DNA from: Paraspadella gotoi
Taxonomy: Eukaryota; Chaetognatha
Assembly: GCA_051294375.1 (NCBI GenBank)
Contig: CM119263.1
Coordinates: 22,056,494 to 22,120,493 of the forward strand
Reading direction: 5' to 3'
Length of the DNA: 64,000 nt
Shown: positions 38,951 to 52,116 of the stretch, piece by piece
How positions within the stretch are numbered: position 1 is the stretch's first letter
How the letters are laid out: every line of letters starts with the position of its first letter
Program-made: the position numbers and the translations under genes
The notes under the pieces: generated by a model
What the model was told of the DNA's origin: nothing
The model's database searches: none
The model's input: the letters and a program-made list of their open reading frames with translations, nothing else

Positions 38951-39008
38951 CGGCCACATTGAGCGCCACCGGTCTCCCTTCCAAAGTCTCCATTATAATC
39001 GACGCCAT
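38951..39008 (-). CDS. Candidate first coding exon of an unidentified minus-strand gene
   Basis: ATG in good context (caaaATGg) opens MASIIMETLEGRPVALNVA and then meets a strong donor (GCCG followed by GTAAGG, phase 1). No downstream exon could be found; the sequence past it includes an N gap and GA repeat. The exon recurs with indels in copy B (about 48128-48200). LNV-A/G-G resembles the start of a BTB/T1 fold, but that is too little to name a family. It could be chance. Confidence 0.3.
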
Positions 39009-39627
39009 TTTGATTCCTTTTGTTTCTAATTTCGTGCGCACGTGACAAAAAAACTTAATCGACGACCATCTTCTCTTTTTCTTTATCACGCTTTCGGCTT
39101 CTCATTACTTCCGGTTCTTTTATCTCACAAGTTTAATTTCCGCCATATTGGATTTCATTTCCTCATTATCTTTTTTTTAACTTTTTTCCTTTCTTCCATA
39201 TTTTCGCTGACTCTCTCTCTCTCTTTTTCATTTTTCGGTCATTATTTTAATAAAATTTACCTCATCCTTCCCAAAGTCTATTGATTTGTCGTTTTTGTTC
39301 TTTTTCTCTTTTCTCTTTTTCGTTTTCCTTTCGCATCTTCTGTTGCTCCTTTTTTCTTTTCAGTCCCATCCCTTCTCAAAACAAAATTTCTTTCAAGGCT
39401 TCTTCACTTACTCGTCGTCCGGTACTTTTCGTCCGTACTTTCGTCCGTACCTAGGTCCGTACCATCATCATCCGTTCACTTGTCGAGATTAGTTTTTCAC
39501 AATCTTCGCCTCTCCTTTCGCTTCACAACTTCCGCTCAAGTACGTTTTCCTTCCTTTCCTTCTCTTTCTTTTTTTCTTTTTTTAAACTTCTTTCTTTTCT
39601 CGTTTTTCGATTTAGCCTCTTCGTCGT

Positions 39628-40018
39628 NNNNNNNNNNNNNNNNNNNNNNNNNNNNNNNNNNNNNNNNNNNNNNNNNNNNNNNNNNNNNNNNNNNNNNNNN
39701 NNNNNNNNNNNNNNNNNNNNNNNNNNNNNNNNNNNNNNNNNNNNNNNNNNNNNNNNNNNNNNNNNNNNNNNNNNNNNNNNNNNNNNNNNNNNNNNNNNNN
39801 NNNNNNNNNNNNNNNNNNNNNNNNNNNNNNNNNNNNNNNNNNNNNNNNNNNNNNNNNNNNNNNNNNNNNNNNNNNNNNNNNNNNNNNNNNNNNNNNNNNN
39901 NNNNNNNNNNNNNNNNNNNNNNNNNNNNNNNNNNNNNNNNNNNNNNNNNNNNNNNNNNNNNNNNNNNNNNNNNNNNNNNNNNNNNNNNNNNNNNNNNNNN
40001 NNNNNNNNNNNNNNNNNN
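39628..40018. other. Assembly gap (391 N)
   Basis: Counterpart sequence is present in copy B at about 48836-49139. Confidence 1.
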
Positions 40019-40576
40019 TCCCTCTCCCTCCCACTTCCCAATTGCAATAAAACGGAAATTCAATCCTCTTCACAAATCTCCTCCCATCTCCTGACGCTGT
40101 TCTTAAAAGAGCAGAGATTCAAAGTGCCGTTATGAAATCAGATAGAAAAACACGACGAAAGACCGACGACGCGACCGTCGACGACCTGACGCGACTAAAT
40201 CATAAACGACAACACAGTCGCATACGACAAAAATGACAACAACTAAACTTATACCTCAAAATATAATTTCAAAACCAACAAAAAAAAATTAGAACGAAAC
40301 TGATGATGCATGATGAAGACGTCAGCTGTACATACCTGAACACAACACGCAATGAAAACGACGACGAACGTGAGGGACAAACTCTACCGTGTTGACAACG
40401 ACGTAAATAAACGGGAAACAACGGCCTCAACCACGAAAACTGAGACGAAATGTCAAAGATGACGCCGGTTACGCAGAAAACTGACAAATCGGCAAAATAA
40501 GACGCCGCGAAAACGACCAAAGGCTGACACCAATAAACGAAGGCGAAGTACTGAAAGTCAAAAAAAGGACGCCGAC

Positions 40577-40712
40577 CTGCGGTGACTGATGATGACGCCG
40601 GCGCATGGAGGAGTGGCGCCGTCATTGTAGGACGCGCGCGAACCGGTAACTGTTCGACGCTCGTCTGATGAGTGGAAGCAGAAAGGGGACGCTCTGTGTC
40701 GGAGGTTGGACC
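40577..40712 (-). pseudogene. Indel-broken copy of membrane-protein exon 2
   Basis: Corresponds to 31813-31947 (135 nt); here about 136 nt with several compensating indels, so the frame is lost. The splice-site flanks are recognisable. Probably an assembly product, not a second gene. Confidence 0.7.
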
Positions 40713-41904
40713 CTGCGAGAGAAAGGTGGAGTTTTTCAAAACTAAAATATCTATTTAAATCGGCTCGTTGGAAAGAAAATTACTTGTTTATACTGCTTAA
40801 ACGACTCAATAGGATTGATATTTGATCATTTCATTAGTTAGAAGAATTCCCTGACGTTTATGTTCCTATATAACAAATTGAAAAATACTTTTACATCATA
40901 AAACTGGGCGCTTGCTTTCCAGAATGCTTTTTTGCAGAAATTTCGGCCCCTTATTTGATATTAATTTTAAATCTTTGTGAAAAAAAATTTGACCAATATA
41001 TAGTAATTCTTTTATATTCATTAGTTATATAATTTCTTGGGAGCATTGAAAAAAAAATTCTCATTAATATAATTTCAAGGTTTAGTGAGCCGGTAACAGG
41101 CCGCTTGCCAGATCAATGTTCTTTCACATTTTGTTTTTTCTATAAGGTTTACTTAGAAAAAACTATAAAATGGAAATGGCTGTCTATTATGGCTGTGAAA
41201 ATGTTTTTGAACATCTCGTGATGCTCAGAAACATACTCCAAAGTCTATATTGTAAGATGACCCTAAATTTCAAAACATTTCATTTTTGTAGTGAAATATA
41301 TTTATAACAGGAAGATTCCTATTCAAATTGCCGATAATTGGTTTTTTTGGAAATTCCGAACCAAGGAACATTCATGAGCACATACCTAGGAAAGTAAGCA
41401 AGTTGGACCTAATGGATTTGGATAAATAAAAAACTGTCACGCCAATTTACACCAGGGTTCAAAATCTGAAGACTGTATTAACAAATACTTTAGCCTCAGT
41501 ATTTGATCCTTTTCATTTCACTCCAATTTAAAATCCGTAAAATAATCCTAAAGTCATGTCCAAAAAATTTCCCGGCTCAACTTTTACATATTTAACTTTT
41601 TAAGTCATAAACATTCGATTCATTGCCATTGCGCTCAATAGGATGAGTGATAAAAGTTTAAGCGATGAACATTTTTTTGCTGCTCTATTGGACATGTATA
41701 TACGAAATTTCAAATCTTATAAAAAATATTTTAGCATAACAGTATAACCTAATAGAGTAGGCTATGGGTTGGATAAATTCAAGCTACCTAGTGGTCAGAG
41801 CTGATAGTTTACACAATGAACCATCCGGGTCGGACGAGCTAAGGTCATCTAGCTTGATTGTAATGCCGGGAGTGAACAAGGCAGTTGGCCCGACAACATT
41901 ACAC

Positions 41905-42177
41905 AGTGAAGCAGAAGTAGTTATTCTATTGTTATAGTTTAGTGAACTAGAACCGTTCACATATACAAGCAGAGCCCTGAGCTTCGGAGCAAGGCTTGAA
42001 CCACCTTGTAAAGGCAGGCGGTTAAGCGCCCCGCTCCCATCTGTTTAACTGCTGGGACGACCACAGACGGCGAAGAATACCGGACGACTTTGGGCGTGGG
42101 GAGGCGAATGACTTGCCTCCGGCACCAATGGCCACCTGATGAAACGGTTGGTGGATTTTAGCTCCACCATACAACAA
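41905..42177 (-). repeat. tRNA-derived SINE-like element, copy 4 (noisy duplicate of copy 3)
   Basis: Same position within copy B as 33109-33345 in copy A, with many inserted bases. Confidence 0.7.
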
Positions 42178-44100
42178 AATATATCAAATTTTTCTATTCT
42201 GTTCGGAAGACGAATTAAGAACAAAAATGTTTTATGTACTAGTTAATACATTCTATCTTCCTACATAAATAATCCTTGTTTGAATCATTCTAAACTATTT
42301 TTTTTTTTGTTCCCGATTGGCTCACTCTATTCGGTCGATATTAGATATTATGCCAGGTCCCTTCGTTCCAAAGAGAAAGCGTACTGGTTTAAAAGCGCCA
42401 AGTCATTTTTTAAAAAAATCTCTAACTGCCTGCCTCCTTCAAAACAATATAATAGTTAGATGGTAAATTAATCAACTTTCAACTTGTAAATTCACCCTTT
42501 ATCCTAATGTTGTGAAATTCGAACTCACTCCAGTTTCTCGTATCGAGTTTCAAGTAATCGAGTTTAAACCAATATCCATACTCGTCATCATAAAAGCGTC
42601 GAAGCAGCTGCCTCTTTTTTTTTTCAGTTCGCCTTCGCCATCGAACTGCATTTATTCAGTTATCGCATTTCTCGCTGCGTATCGATCAAGAGAGTGTGCT
42701 AGTGCCAGATTGACATTGTCCGCCATGTCAAAACTATACGCTATCGTCATTGAATATTATGTAAATTTCAATATAAAAAAATAATACATAATGATGTATA
42801 ACACACAATATTTCAATCAGGTTTGATTTGAAGTAAGTGAAAGTTTCACGCACTCCGCGCCAAATGTTACGAAAGGAAAATTCAGTAGAATTGGAAAGCT
42901 CTTTCAACTTTTAACCATCGATTTCTCGCAGAAAAGACAAACCGACCCTTCACTTTCCGGCGCTCCTCGCTCCAGTCGACGTCCTCCGGCGAGGTTTTCC
43001 GGCGCTCGAGTTCCGGCCCACATTTATTCCCCCTGTCTACGTCCGAAAGGTCTTTTTTCAAACGGAAGATCGGACCACATCCTCCATTTTTAGTGCGGCG
43101 CCGCCAAATACTGCGCGGAGCAAGCTCGTATAAGTTACTTTTCCGGTAGGTCTGTCGGTGGGTCCGTCGGTCTGCTCCCACTTACGTTAAGAATGCTCTG
43201 ATCAACTTGCATATAATTTGTGTGCTCACGGTTTGTTATTGAAGCGAGAAAAAAACACTCAAAATCTAAGGCCAACTGCTACGCGCCGGCTTCAGGAGTA
43301 ACAGTTCCTAAAACTTATAAAGGAATTAAAAGATACACTATTCATGGTTTTCATATCATCGTCCATGTCATAGATCAATGAGAAATATATGTTATAAAGG
43401 CCAGTCACTGCGGCGAAACACAGTTTGGAATTACCGTTTCTTTTTTATTTAGTAAAGTTTGAGCCACTCGCCCCGATTTTATGTCTGGTTCTGTCACTTT
43501 ATCGTAAGTTCCATTTGCTGTTTTCTGGAAAGGCTATCCTCGGAATTGAAATCGCTTTTTTGTTTGTAACTAGAATTACAGAGTTTCATCCCAGATAGTC
43601 TTCTATCGCGCTCTTATTGGCCTGCCGTGACCGTTGATGGCCTGGCTGTGTTGCATCTTCGGTGGAGTTTCGCCATTGCGAGGGCAGTCCAAGTGTGGGA
43701 GTCGGCAGGGCACGTTGTGTGAACTTCTAAAGTGGGATCACTTGTCATGTGTTTGTGTGTCTGATGTTGTTGACTGAGTCATGTTCAAGTCATAATTTGA
43801 ATAGACTGTCTGTCATTTTTAACTCTTCCTTTATCACCACATTCATTCTAAAAGTTTCCAATCTTTCCCCCCCATTTTTTAACACTGCCCTTTTCCATGC
43901 CATTTTAGCAACCCACCCCCAATCTAACCATACCCCAATTAACCATCCGTCACCTCATCCCATTTCTTAACCTTCCCCTAAATAAACCATCCCCTCCCTC
44001 CAGACCTCTCCCCCTTCACTCCTACCTTTTCCCCCCCTCACACCCCCTATTCTCAACCCTATCCCACTCCGTAGCCCTTCTCCCGCTCGCCCCCACAAAC

Positions 44101-44330
44101 CTGCATGGCCTGGCCGATTCCTAGCGCCGTCGGTGGTGGAAGGGATTTGAATCGGCGCCAGGTTCCGCCCCAGCAACGGACTGGTTGCACGATCGCCTCG
44201 ACGCCTCGACGCCGTTCGACGTCGCCGTCGGTCGTCGTCTCGCCGCTCGTCGTCGCCGTCCGCCAGGTCCGTTCGTCGTTCGTCGTCTTCCGCGTTCCCT
44301 CGTTTCTCCTCTCGAGAGAGCGATCTTCAT
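44101..44330 (-). pseudogene. Indel-broken copy of membrane-protein exon 1
   Basis: Corresponds to 35170-35388 (219 nt); here about 230 nt. The start ATG is kept but the frame is lost within the first codons. Probably an assembly product. Confidence 0.7.
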
Positions 44331-46029
44331 CTCTTCTACGTTCCTTTGGGGTTAAAGTTCGTCGGTTTTTTTTATTTTTTATATTTTTACTATTATTTTT
44401 TCGATAGTACTATGTGTTTATACTATATATATATTGCTTTGAGCAACCACTTTTTGTTTGTTTTTGTTACGTCACGGCGGCAATGGTTTCAGGCGGGAGG
44501 GTCAACTGTACTATCCCGATTTTGTTTTTTTATTTCGAATCGTTTATCTTGGAGCCACATTGATGGCGCTAGAAGGGAGGATCGTTGTCGAACCCAAAAA
44601 AGAAAAGAGCAACACGGCGCGCGTTTATTTAAGGATTAGCCAGTTCATAGATGTATTTTTATCGAAAACAGATGAGGCTCCGAAGGAAATAACAGAAGCC
44701 GATAACCTGTCGGGGAGAAAAGAAAAAACAAATGAAAAGTTAAAGGACATGAATAGAGCTTTATAGGAAACAACAATAGGGAATAACAACCAAGATTGAA
44801 AGAAATGATTGCAAGAGAGATCGGGGTCCCATGGCCAATTGTTGCCGCAGCAGTACTTTCTGTTCACGTGTATTTCCATATGATCACATAAATACAGTCA
44901 CAGTGGAATGTATACTCTATATGTCATATATTTATATTATATATATATATTATATTTATGACACCACTGACAATAGGAATTCCTCGTCGTTTATTCTTTT
45001 TAGTTTTAGGATTTCCTGAAGGCGGAGCTAGTAGTCCCTTAGATTTGAGCTTTTTTTCTGTCTAAAGCAAATGAGCCAACCAAGTATAGCTGTTATGAAG
45101 ATCCGAACCGACACCGACGAAAAGAGAGTTTCTCCGAGACGTGACTCGCGGCGCAACTAAAAATAGGAAGAGATAAATTAGACGATCGATTTGTATTTCG
45201 GAGCGAAGGAAGGAGAGAAAGAAAAATTATGACGAGGAAGGACAAGCAAGAGGAGCGAAAAGGAGAAAATTCGAGAAGAAAATAGGGATAAGGAGAAGGG
45301 AAGGGAGTACTCTAAATGAAAGGCAAAGAAAGAAAACAGCAAAAAGGAGAGCGATTAAAAGAATAAACAAAGTGAAAGAGAGAATGTTAATTGATTACAA
45401 GGGATCATAAATCGAAGACAAGAAAAGCTCGGGGTAGTGCGATAATTGTGGATTGGGGTGAAGCATTGTTTGAGCAAAGTGAGAAAAAAAAAGTAAGAAA
45501 AAAAAAATAAGCAGAACAGAGAAAGAGAGAGAGCGCAAGTGACAAATGCTCGACACGATGAGGCGAAATAAAGAGAGAGATTCTTCGGCAGAAAAAGAGA
45601 AAAATCGGAGATAAATCGAGCTTAATCGTTCTTTCTTCCCATCTTTTTGTTTTCTTTTCTTTTCCTCTTTGTTTTACAGATCTTTTTCTTTTCTTTTTTT
45701 CCTTTTTTCAATTTTTTTTTTCTCTTACCCTTTATTATTAAATGTTTATTATTTTCCATACTTGCGGGGTATTCGCGGTCGAATGTAGGTAAACATATCG
45801 CGTAGGATTTCGAAAAGTTTCGTGGGAAAAATTCGAGGAAATGACGATAAAATCAATTTTTTATATCGAATTTTCGGGTGACGTCGTAAAACATAATAAT
45901 GATGCGCTTCGACGTTGAGCCGTTTAGTGAGCGTAGTTGTATTCGGCAAATCGCTCTTCTCTTCCGATTGCCACCCTGCTATGACAGATTTCATGTGCGA
46001 TTTCGACCACTTTAAAAAGTCTCCCTTTT

Positions 46030-46335
46030 GTCGAAAAGAAAAAAAAAACAAATATAAAAATAAATAACAAAAATAACAATTAAATCCTTATCCTAAGCTT
46101 TTATTTCTCAGTTATTTTTGTTATTATATGTTCATGTTTGATTTCTACTTTTACGTTATTTTTTCTGACTCATTGTTGCAGTTTTAATTTGTTATGATAT
46201 TTTTTTGCGTGTGCAGATTTATCTCAACAACATTTATTAGCTATTTATTTTATTATATTCATTCATATTATTTAGTATCTCAATCCCTTATCCTTGTTCT
46301 TTCGTTGCGTTGTTAAAAGATTTTAAGATATAGTT
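46030..46335. other. Segment present only in copy B
   Basis: About 300 bp of AT-rich sequence, from tctcccttttgtcgaaaag to the gttaaaagattttaag region, has no counterpart in copy A, where the flanks are about 75 bp apart (36985-37060). It adjoins the hammerhead-like motif. It could be a real indel between haplotypes, more of the parent retroelement, or sequence collapsed from copy A. Confidence 0.5.
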
Positions 46336-46362
46336 TAGCTTTGTCATAAACAAGGATTTTTT

Positions 46363-46429
46363 ATTAAAGCAGCGTAACTACATGTTTCGGTTCCTGTTTT
46401 GCGAGCCTTCATCAGCGCATTTCTTTAAT
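46363..46429 (-). ncRNA. Hammerhead-ribozyme-like motif, copy B
   Basis: Duplicate of 37088-37153. Core CTGATGA and GAAA and stem I are kept; stem II has a C-to-T-type change making a G-U pair, and one base is inserted near the cleavage triplet. Probably the same locus read noisily. Confidence 0.45.
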
Positions 46430-49039
46430 ATAGTGTCAATAAAAATTATATTGACGTGGTATTCGTTGCTACCTCTTGGAACAAGTTTGAAAAATGTTCA
46501 CCCATCAAAAGTAAAATCATTCCCCTTCGCTTCCCCGTCTCTCTCTCCCTTTTTTTTTCGAGAAAGACTTTTTCGATGTAAAAATAACCGTATAAATCCT
46601 CGCAGTAAAAGTGTATGAGGGGCATAAATCAATCGGCGACGGAAAACGAGACTAAAAGCGCGGGAAAAAAGTTTGTCGTTGTTGGTTTGAAGTTTTTCCC
46701 TTGAGCGAGAAAAAGCGGTTGGAGGTAAAAATAAAAGAAAGTCACCGGGATTTAATTATTAATTTCCGTTCTTCTTTTTAGCGATTCGCGACATGAAATT
46801 GGAACAACAGAAAATAAAAAATAATAATCATTCAAAAAAGAAGCTACTTAGCCATAACTTTGGACAAGCGAGCTGGGTTAAGGTTTCCATACCCCTAACA
46901 GGATTTTCAAAACTGTTTCTTTTCAGTAGTGTTTTTCCTGCTCTACGATGAACTTTTTCCATCGTTAATCATTAGATGCCGCGTGTGTGACATCAACCTC
47001 CCTTATTGACATGCTTACTGTGAAATACCTATGCCTCCTAAGTAATTTATAACGTTGTCTTAATCATTAAGGTTGCCTAAAATTTCTTCATGATTGAGAG
47101 TTTGACCGGTCTGTTTTTATGTCCCATTTTATTTTACCCGTATTTTATTTGACCGTCGTTATTTGGGAGAGATATGAGACTATTTTTTTAGTTCTTATTT
47201 AGACATCAGCCAGAACGATCACTCTGTCCCTTATACAGTTTACGGGACAACTTATGAGATTTTTACTGAAACATAAAGCCTTCGCATTTGATCACGACTC
47301 TTCCTTATAATTGGCCTCGTGATTCAGCGAATATTCAGCTAGTTTTCCATAAAGCTCCCTCGTCAAAATCTAACACGCGGAACGAGCGACGTCTCGACTC
47401 TCGGGCGTTGAAGCATCAAAATACTTCACACTTTACCTTTCACTCATTTCGTCGCTAGGAAACCAGCGTTCTGATTTTTTTTATATTTGGGAAAACTCTC
47501 TCACGCTTTCACTTCCTTTTCTCTTTTATGATAATTTCATGAGACTTTCACCTCGATGATAATTCAGTCACGTCTGTATCTCTTGTACGTTTTTTTTTTT
47601 TTTTTTTTTTGATCTCGACAACCATTTCAATCCATTATGGATTCTATTACCCTTAATTATATAATTTTCTTTCGCTACTCATTTTCAACCGACGAGTTCC
47701 TCCTTCCACTTTCCTCTCCATCCCTTCTTTCTCCCCTCTCCTTTCATACCTCCACCCTCTCTTTTCTCCCTCTCTCTTCCCCTTCTCCTTCTTTTCTCTT
47801 CTCTATCGAGATTCCGCTCATGCATCTCGATTTCGGGAAGAGGCTCCACTTGAAGAAAAGAATCTCCCGTTTAGAAAGTGAAGGTCTTTATCGGGAGAGA
47901 GGAGGAGAGAGAGGTAGAAGGCAGATGAGGAGCAGAGAGGAGAGAAGCGAGAGAGAGAGAGAGAGAGAGAGAAGAGAGAGAGGAGGAACACAAAAGAGAG
48001 AGGGGGGTTATCCTAGAATATAGGGGCTTTGGATTCGAAGAGAAGCGTAATTCACTGAAATCCAATTAATGGAATAAAATCTTCCCTATTTTCCCAACCA
48101 CAGTCATCCAAAGCCTTAACGCCCTTGGTTCCTTACCGGCCGCATTGCAGCGCGCCACCGGTCTCCCTTCCAAAGTCTCCATTATAATCGACAGCCCATT
48201 TGATTCCTTTGTTATTTCTAAATTTCGTTGCGACTGTGACAAAAAAAACTTAATCGACGACCATCTTCTCTTTTTCTTTATCACCGCTTTCGCTTCTCAT
48301 TTACTTCGGTTCTTTTATCTCACAAGTTTAATTTCCGCCATATTGGATTCATTTCCTCATTATCTTTTTTTTTACTTTTTTCTCTTTCTTCCATATTTTC
48401 GCATGACTCTCTCGTCTCTCTTTTTCATTTTTCGGTCATTATTTTAATAAAATTTACCTCATTCCTTCCCAAGTCTATGATTTGGTCGTTTTTGTTCTTT
48501 TTCTCTTTTCTCTTTTCGTTTTCCTTTCGCATCTTCTGGTTGCTCCTTGTTTTCTTTTCAGTCCCATCCCTTCTTCAAAACTAAAATTTCTTTTCAAGCG
48601 CTTCTTCACTACTCGTCGTCCGTCTTTTCGTCCGTACTTTTCGTCCGTACCTAGGTCCCGTACCATCATCATCCGTTCAACAGTTGTCGAGATTAGTTTT
48701 TCACAATTCTTCGCTCTCTCCTTTCGCCTTCACAACTTCCGCTCAAGTCGTTCTTCCTTCCTTTCCTCTCTCTTCTTTTTGTTTTCTTTTTAAACTTCTT
48801 TCTTTTCTCGTTTTTCGATTTAGCCTCTTTCGTCGTTACCGCCCTCTCTTCGCCCACCCACGTCCATCGCGGCTTCCAGATTCGTATCTGCTTTTTATTG
48901 TCGGTGTTCCTTTTTTTACGGCCATCGAATATCTCGCTACTCACTCTCACTCTCACTTAAAAAGAATCGAAAACTTTCCCTGCTCGATTTTTTCTTCTTC
49001 TTTTTCTTTTTCTTTTTACTTTCTTCCTCCAGGGCATCC

Positions 49040-49312
49040 TCTCGTAAGATTATCAATCTCTCTTCCCTTTGTTCCTCCCGCCCAAACTACATTTTCTAAC
49101 TTCTCTCCTAATTCTATTCCCTATCAGTTTTCCTCCCTCCCTCTCCCTCCCACTTCCCAAGCAATACACGGAAATTCAATCCTCTTCACAAATCTCCTCC
49201 CATCTCCTGACGCTGTACTTCCCACAACCCACATCCCCCTCTTCATTCTCACCCCCCTCAATTGCCTTTCCACCCCTCACCGCCATAAATCCGAATTGCC
49301 ATCCCTCCTCCA

Positions 49313-49397
<85 letters not shown>

Positions 49398-50996
49398 NNN
49401 NNNNNNNNNNNNNNNNNNNNNNCTCTCTCTCACCAATCGCTCTGGTTTCGGAATCCAATCAGGAAACCAAAGTTATGTCGACATTTCGTCTTCTCACTCG
49501 AGAATCTTCGCCGCCCGATTTCCTCAGCCCGAGTTTTGCGTCGGTCTCGATTTCCGGTATAGAATATTAGGCCGGATCTTTGGCCGGATCTTTGGCCTGA
49601 TCTCGACCACTCCGCTACGGGATTACTGCTGAGATTCCATCAGATTTTCTCGGAATCTGGGACTTGAGTTTTACGTCGTGAGAGCCTGAGGACCTGAGAG
49701 ACTGGACTGCCACTCGGAGTAGTCTTTGCTTTTTGAAATTTTCTGTGTATTTTACAAAAAAGATACATTTGTAAAAAAGAGTGATATTAATTTGTGAGTT
49801 CTGGGTTCCTAATTGGGAAATTCCGTTCTACTACTCCTGTTCTCTACCATATTTAATTAAATTTGTTAATTTTTGTTTACTTTTGGGCTCAGACAAACCC
49901 ATTCTTAAATACATTTGTTCGATTTCAGGTTAGTCTTGTACGTATGTTTTTTTATCCGTCGGTAACTTCTGTCGGTATCTTTTGTCGGTTTTTGGTCAGT
50001 AACGGCTTCGGGCAATTGGAAAGTGAATCGAGTGTAAGAAGAAGGCTTTGGGCCGGATGTGGTTCCGATTGGCTGAAGATAAGAACGTTTGGTCACGTGA
50101 CGTCTGTTTTCTGTTTACATTGACCGCGTTTTGCTGAGGACCCGAAAGGATGAAACCGGTATGAAGATCCTACAATTTCCTACAATTTCCTACAATTTTT
50201 AAATTGGCAAAAATTAATAAACACTAATGACAAAAACACGTACATGACAGACCAAAAAATGAATAAAAGTACCCTCGTGAGTGATTATTGCTGAGTGTTG
50301 AAGCAATCTTAAAATATAAACGACCTCCACGACTTCCAAACAATATTGAAAGAATATTAAATTCTTGAACTCATATTCCCTTTTATGTAGCTTATTTTAT
50401 AAACTGCGCTAAGCTCAATTTAATATCGCCAGTTGTTTCCCCCTAAAAAACCAGAGTTTTCAATTGAACTGTCAACTGAGTCTGAACTCGTTAAAACCGT
50501 CAAATCCAAACTTCGCTTTTCTCTTTTTCTTCGCAAGAATCGATTCCATAATTAAAACTCTGCCCTTCATTTTTACCCTCGGGTCATTAGCGGGCGAGGG
50601 GCGGAAATTAAAGTGCCGGAAAGAAAAGGCGCCTGAAATTAAAGCGCCGGAAAAGAAAAGTGCCGGGAGATAAAAAAAAGACGGAAAAGAGAAGTAGCAA
50701 ATGCCAGAACGAGAAATGCCGTTGGCTAAAAAAAAATATATATGACTGAAGGTATAGTGTGTGTATAAAATATTAGCATTAAAAAAAAAGAATTTCAAAA
50801 TTCAAAAGATATACAGTATCGGAAACCTAGAATGTTGTAAGAATGTACATGGGATAACTTTTCCATTTATAGGAATGGCTTTAGGATTTTATAGGAAGTT
50901 GCCTGGATGTCTGGCTATTGCCCATTTTAGCAATTTTTCCAAAAAATAATCTTAAACCACTAAAAAATTGGGTCAAAATTTTTTTTTAAAAACTTG
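49040..50996. repeat. Redundant segment, copy 1 of a 2-kb pair
   Basis: From ctctcgtaagattatcaatc to ctctattatactttaatat; recurs at 52320-54227 with scattered indels. Includes a CT tract with a 25-N gap, the tandem gccggatctttg motif at about 49573-49600, GTCACGTGAC at 50092-50101 and short repeats based on aaagtgccgg at about 50600-50675. No gene seen. Confidence 0.8.
49398..49422. other. Assembly gap (25 N) inside a CT tract
   Basis: Ns break a (CT)n tract spanning about 49313-49432; the related copy has an ungapped CT tract at about 52588-52640. Confidence 1.
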
Positions 50997-51019
50997 CATA
51001 GCTCTATTATACTTTAATA

Positions 51020-52115
51020 TTTTTTTCTTAGCGAAATTCCTTTCTTTTCGTTGTGTTTGGATTAGTAGAAATGAAAGTTTGAGTTTATTTGCAACAACGA
51101 TTTTATTAGTACATAAGGAACGTACATGTTGGCTGTTATGTTACAAGCCTTCTTTCAGCGTCATAGAAGAAAAAATTGTCTTTGTGTGAACTTTTTACAA
51201 AGTATTTGTGCAAAGGAAAAGGTAGAGCAGAGAGAGAGGAGAGGAGAGATGAGAGAGAAGAGAGAGGACAGAGACAGGGCAAAGTTTCCAAACACAGAGT
51301 TAGAAAAGATAGTGGTCAGATGTGAGGACAGGTCAAGGTGAAGACAGATTGATTAGACTGTGAAAAGAATTAAATTGGTGAAAATTTATAGAGATGAGGG
51401 GAGAGAGACAAGAAGAGAGAGAAGAGAGAGAAAGGACACATTAGTAACATACATTGTGCAATGTACAAACAAAGATAAATGATTTAAACTAACAGTGAAA
51501 TAAATATTGTTAACATTAAAGCTGACTAATAAATTAATTGAGTATAAAACAGTGAAATTGAAAGTGTGAAACGGAAAGAGAGAATAATAATGTTTAGAGC
51601 GTTATTAATCGTCGGAAAGTGGAATTTAGAGAATTAAGAAAGAGCTCTTTTCTAATTCTTTCTGTTGTACTTGCACAATGTATTGTGTCAATGTTCCTTT
51701 TTCTCTCTCTCTCTCTCTCTCTCTGGTGCCTGCTCCCTCTCTTCTACGTAAATTTTTCACCATTGTAATTTCTTTTCACAGTCTAACTCAATCTGTCTTG
51801 CACCTTACCTGTCCTCACATCTGACCACTATTAGCTTTTCTCAACTCTAGTGGTTAGGAGCAACTTTGCCCTGTCCTGCTCGTCGTGGCTCTCTCGTGAC
51901 TCTCTCTCTCTGCTGCTCTCTCTGCTCTTTCTTCGCCTACTTTTTTCGTTTGCAAGAATAATTTGTAAAACGTTCACAAAACAATTTTTCTCTATGGACG
52001 ACGCGAAGACAGGCTTGTAACTAAAGCCGAAACAAATGTACGTCCTTATGCTAGCCTAAAGAGAATCGTTGTTGAAATAAGACTCAAACTCTATTTCTAC
52101 TAATTTTTTTCTTAA
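51020..52115. repeat. Inverted duplication (arms about 51020-51480 and 51650-52115)
   Basis: The right arm is an imperfect reverse complement of the left arm. Matched pairs include gtggtcagatgtgaggacag (51314) with its complement near 51813-51832, and tacattgtgcaa with ttgcacaatgta. Spacer about 170 bp. Differences are mostly small indels. Confidence 0.75.
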
Positions 52116-52116
52116 A

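Larger units (their letters stand above)
31378..40100. repeat. Large duplication, copy A (cleaner copy, with N gaps)
   Basis: From gccgttatgaaaatcgatag to ctcctgacgctgtt this 8.7-kb stretch is followed in the same order by 40124-49230. Copy A keeps intact exons 1 and 2 of the membrane-protein gene and has Ns at 38104-38348, 38641-38792 and 39628-40018, where copy B has bases. Most likely the same locus represented twice in the assembly. Confidence 0.85.
40124..49230. repeat. Large duplication, copy B (indel-rich copy)
   Basis: Collinear with 31378-40100, from aagtgccgttatgaaatcag to cctgacgctgtacttccc, but with frequent one-base insertions and some deletions, making it longer overall. All frames seen in copy A are broken here. 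The error pattern fits unpolished long-read sequence placed beside the assembled contig. Coordinates within it should not be used for gene calls. Confidence 0.85.

Noticed and set aside
40124-49230. A second, diverged paralogue of the membrane-protein gene
   Set aside because: Changes are mainly one-base indels spread evenly over exons, introns and repeats, unlike divergence of a real paralogue.
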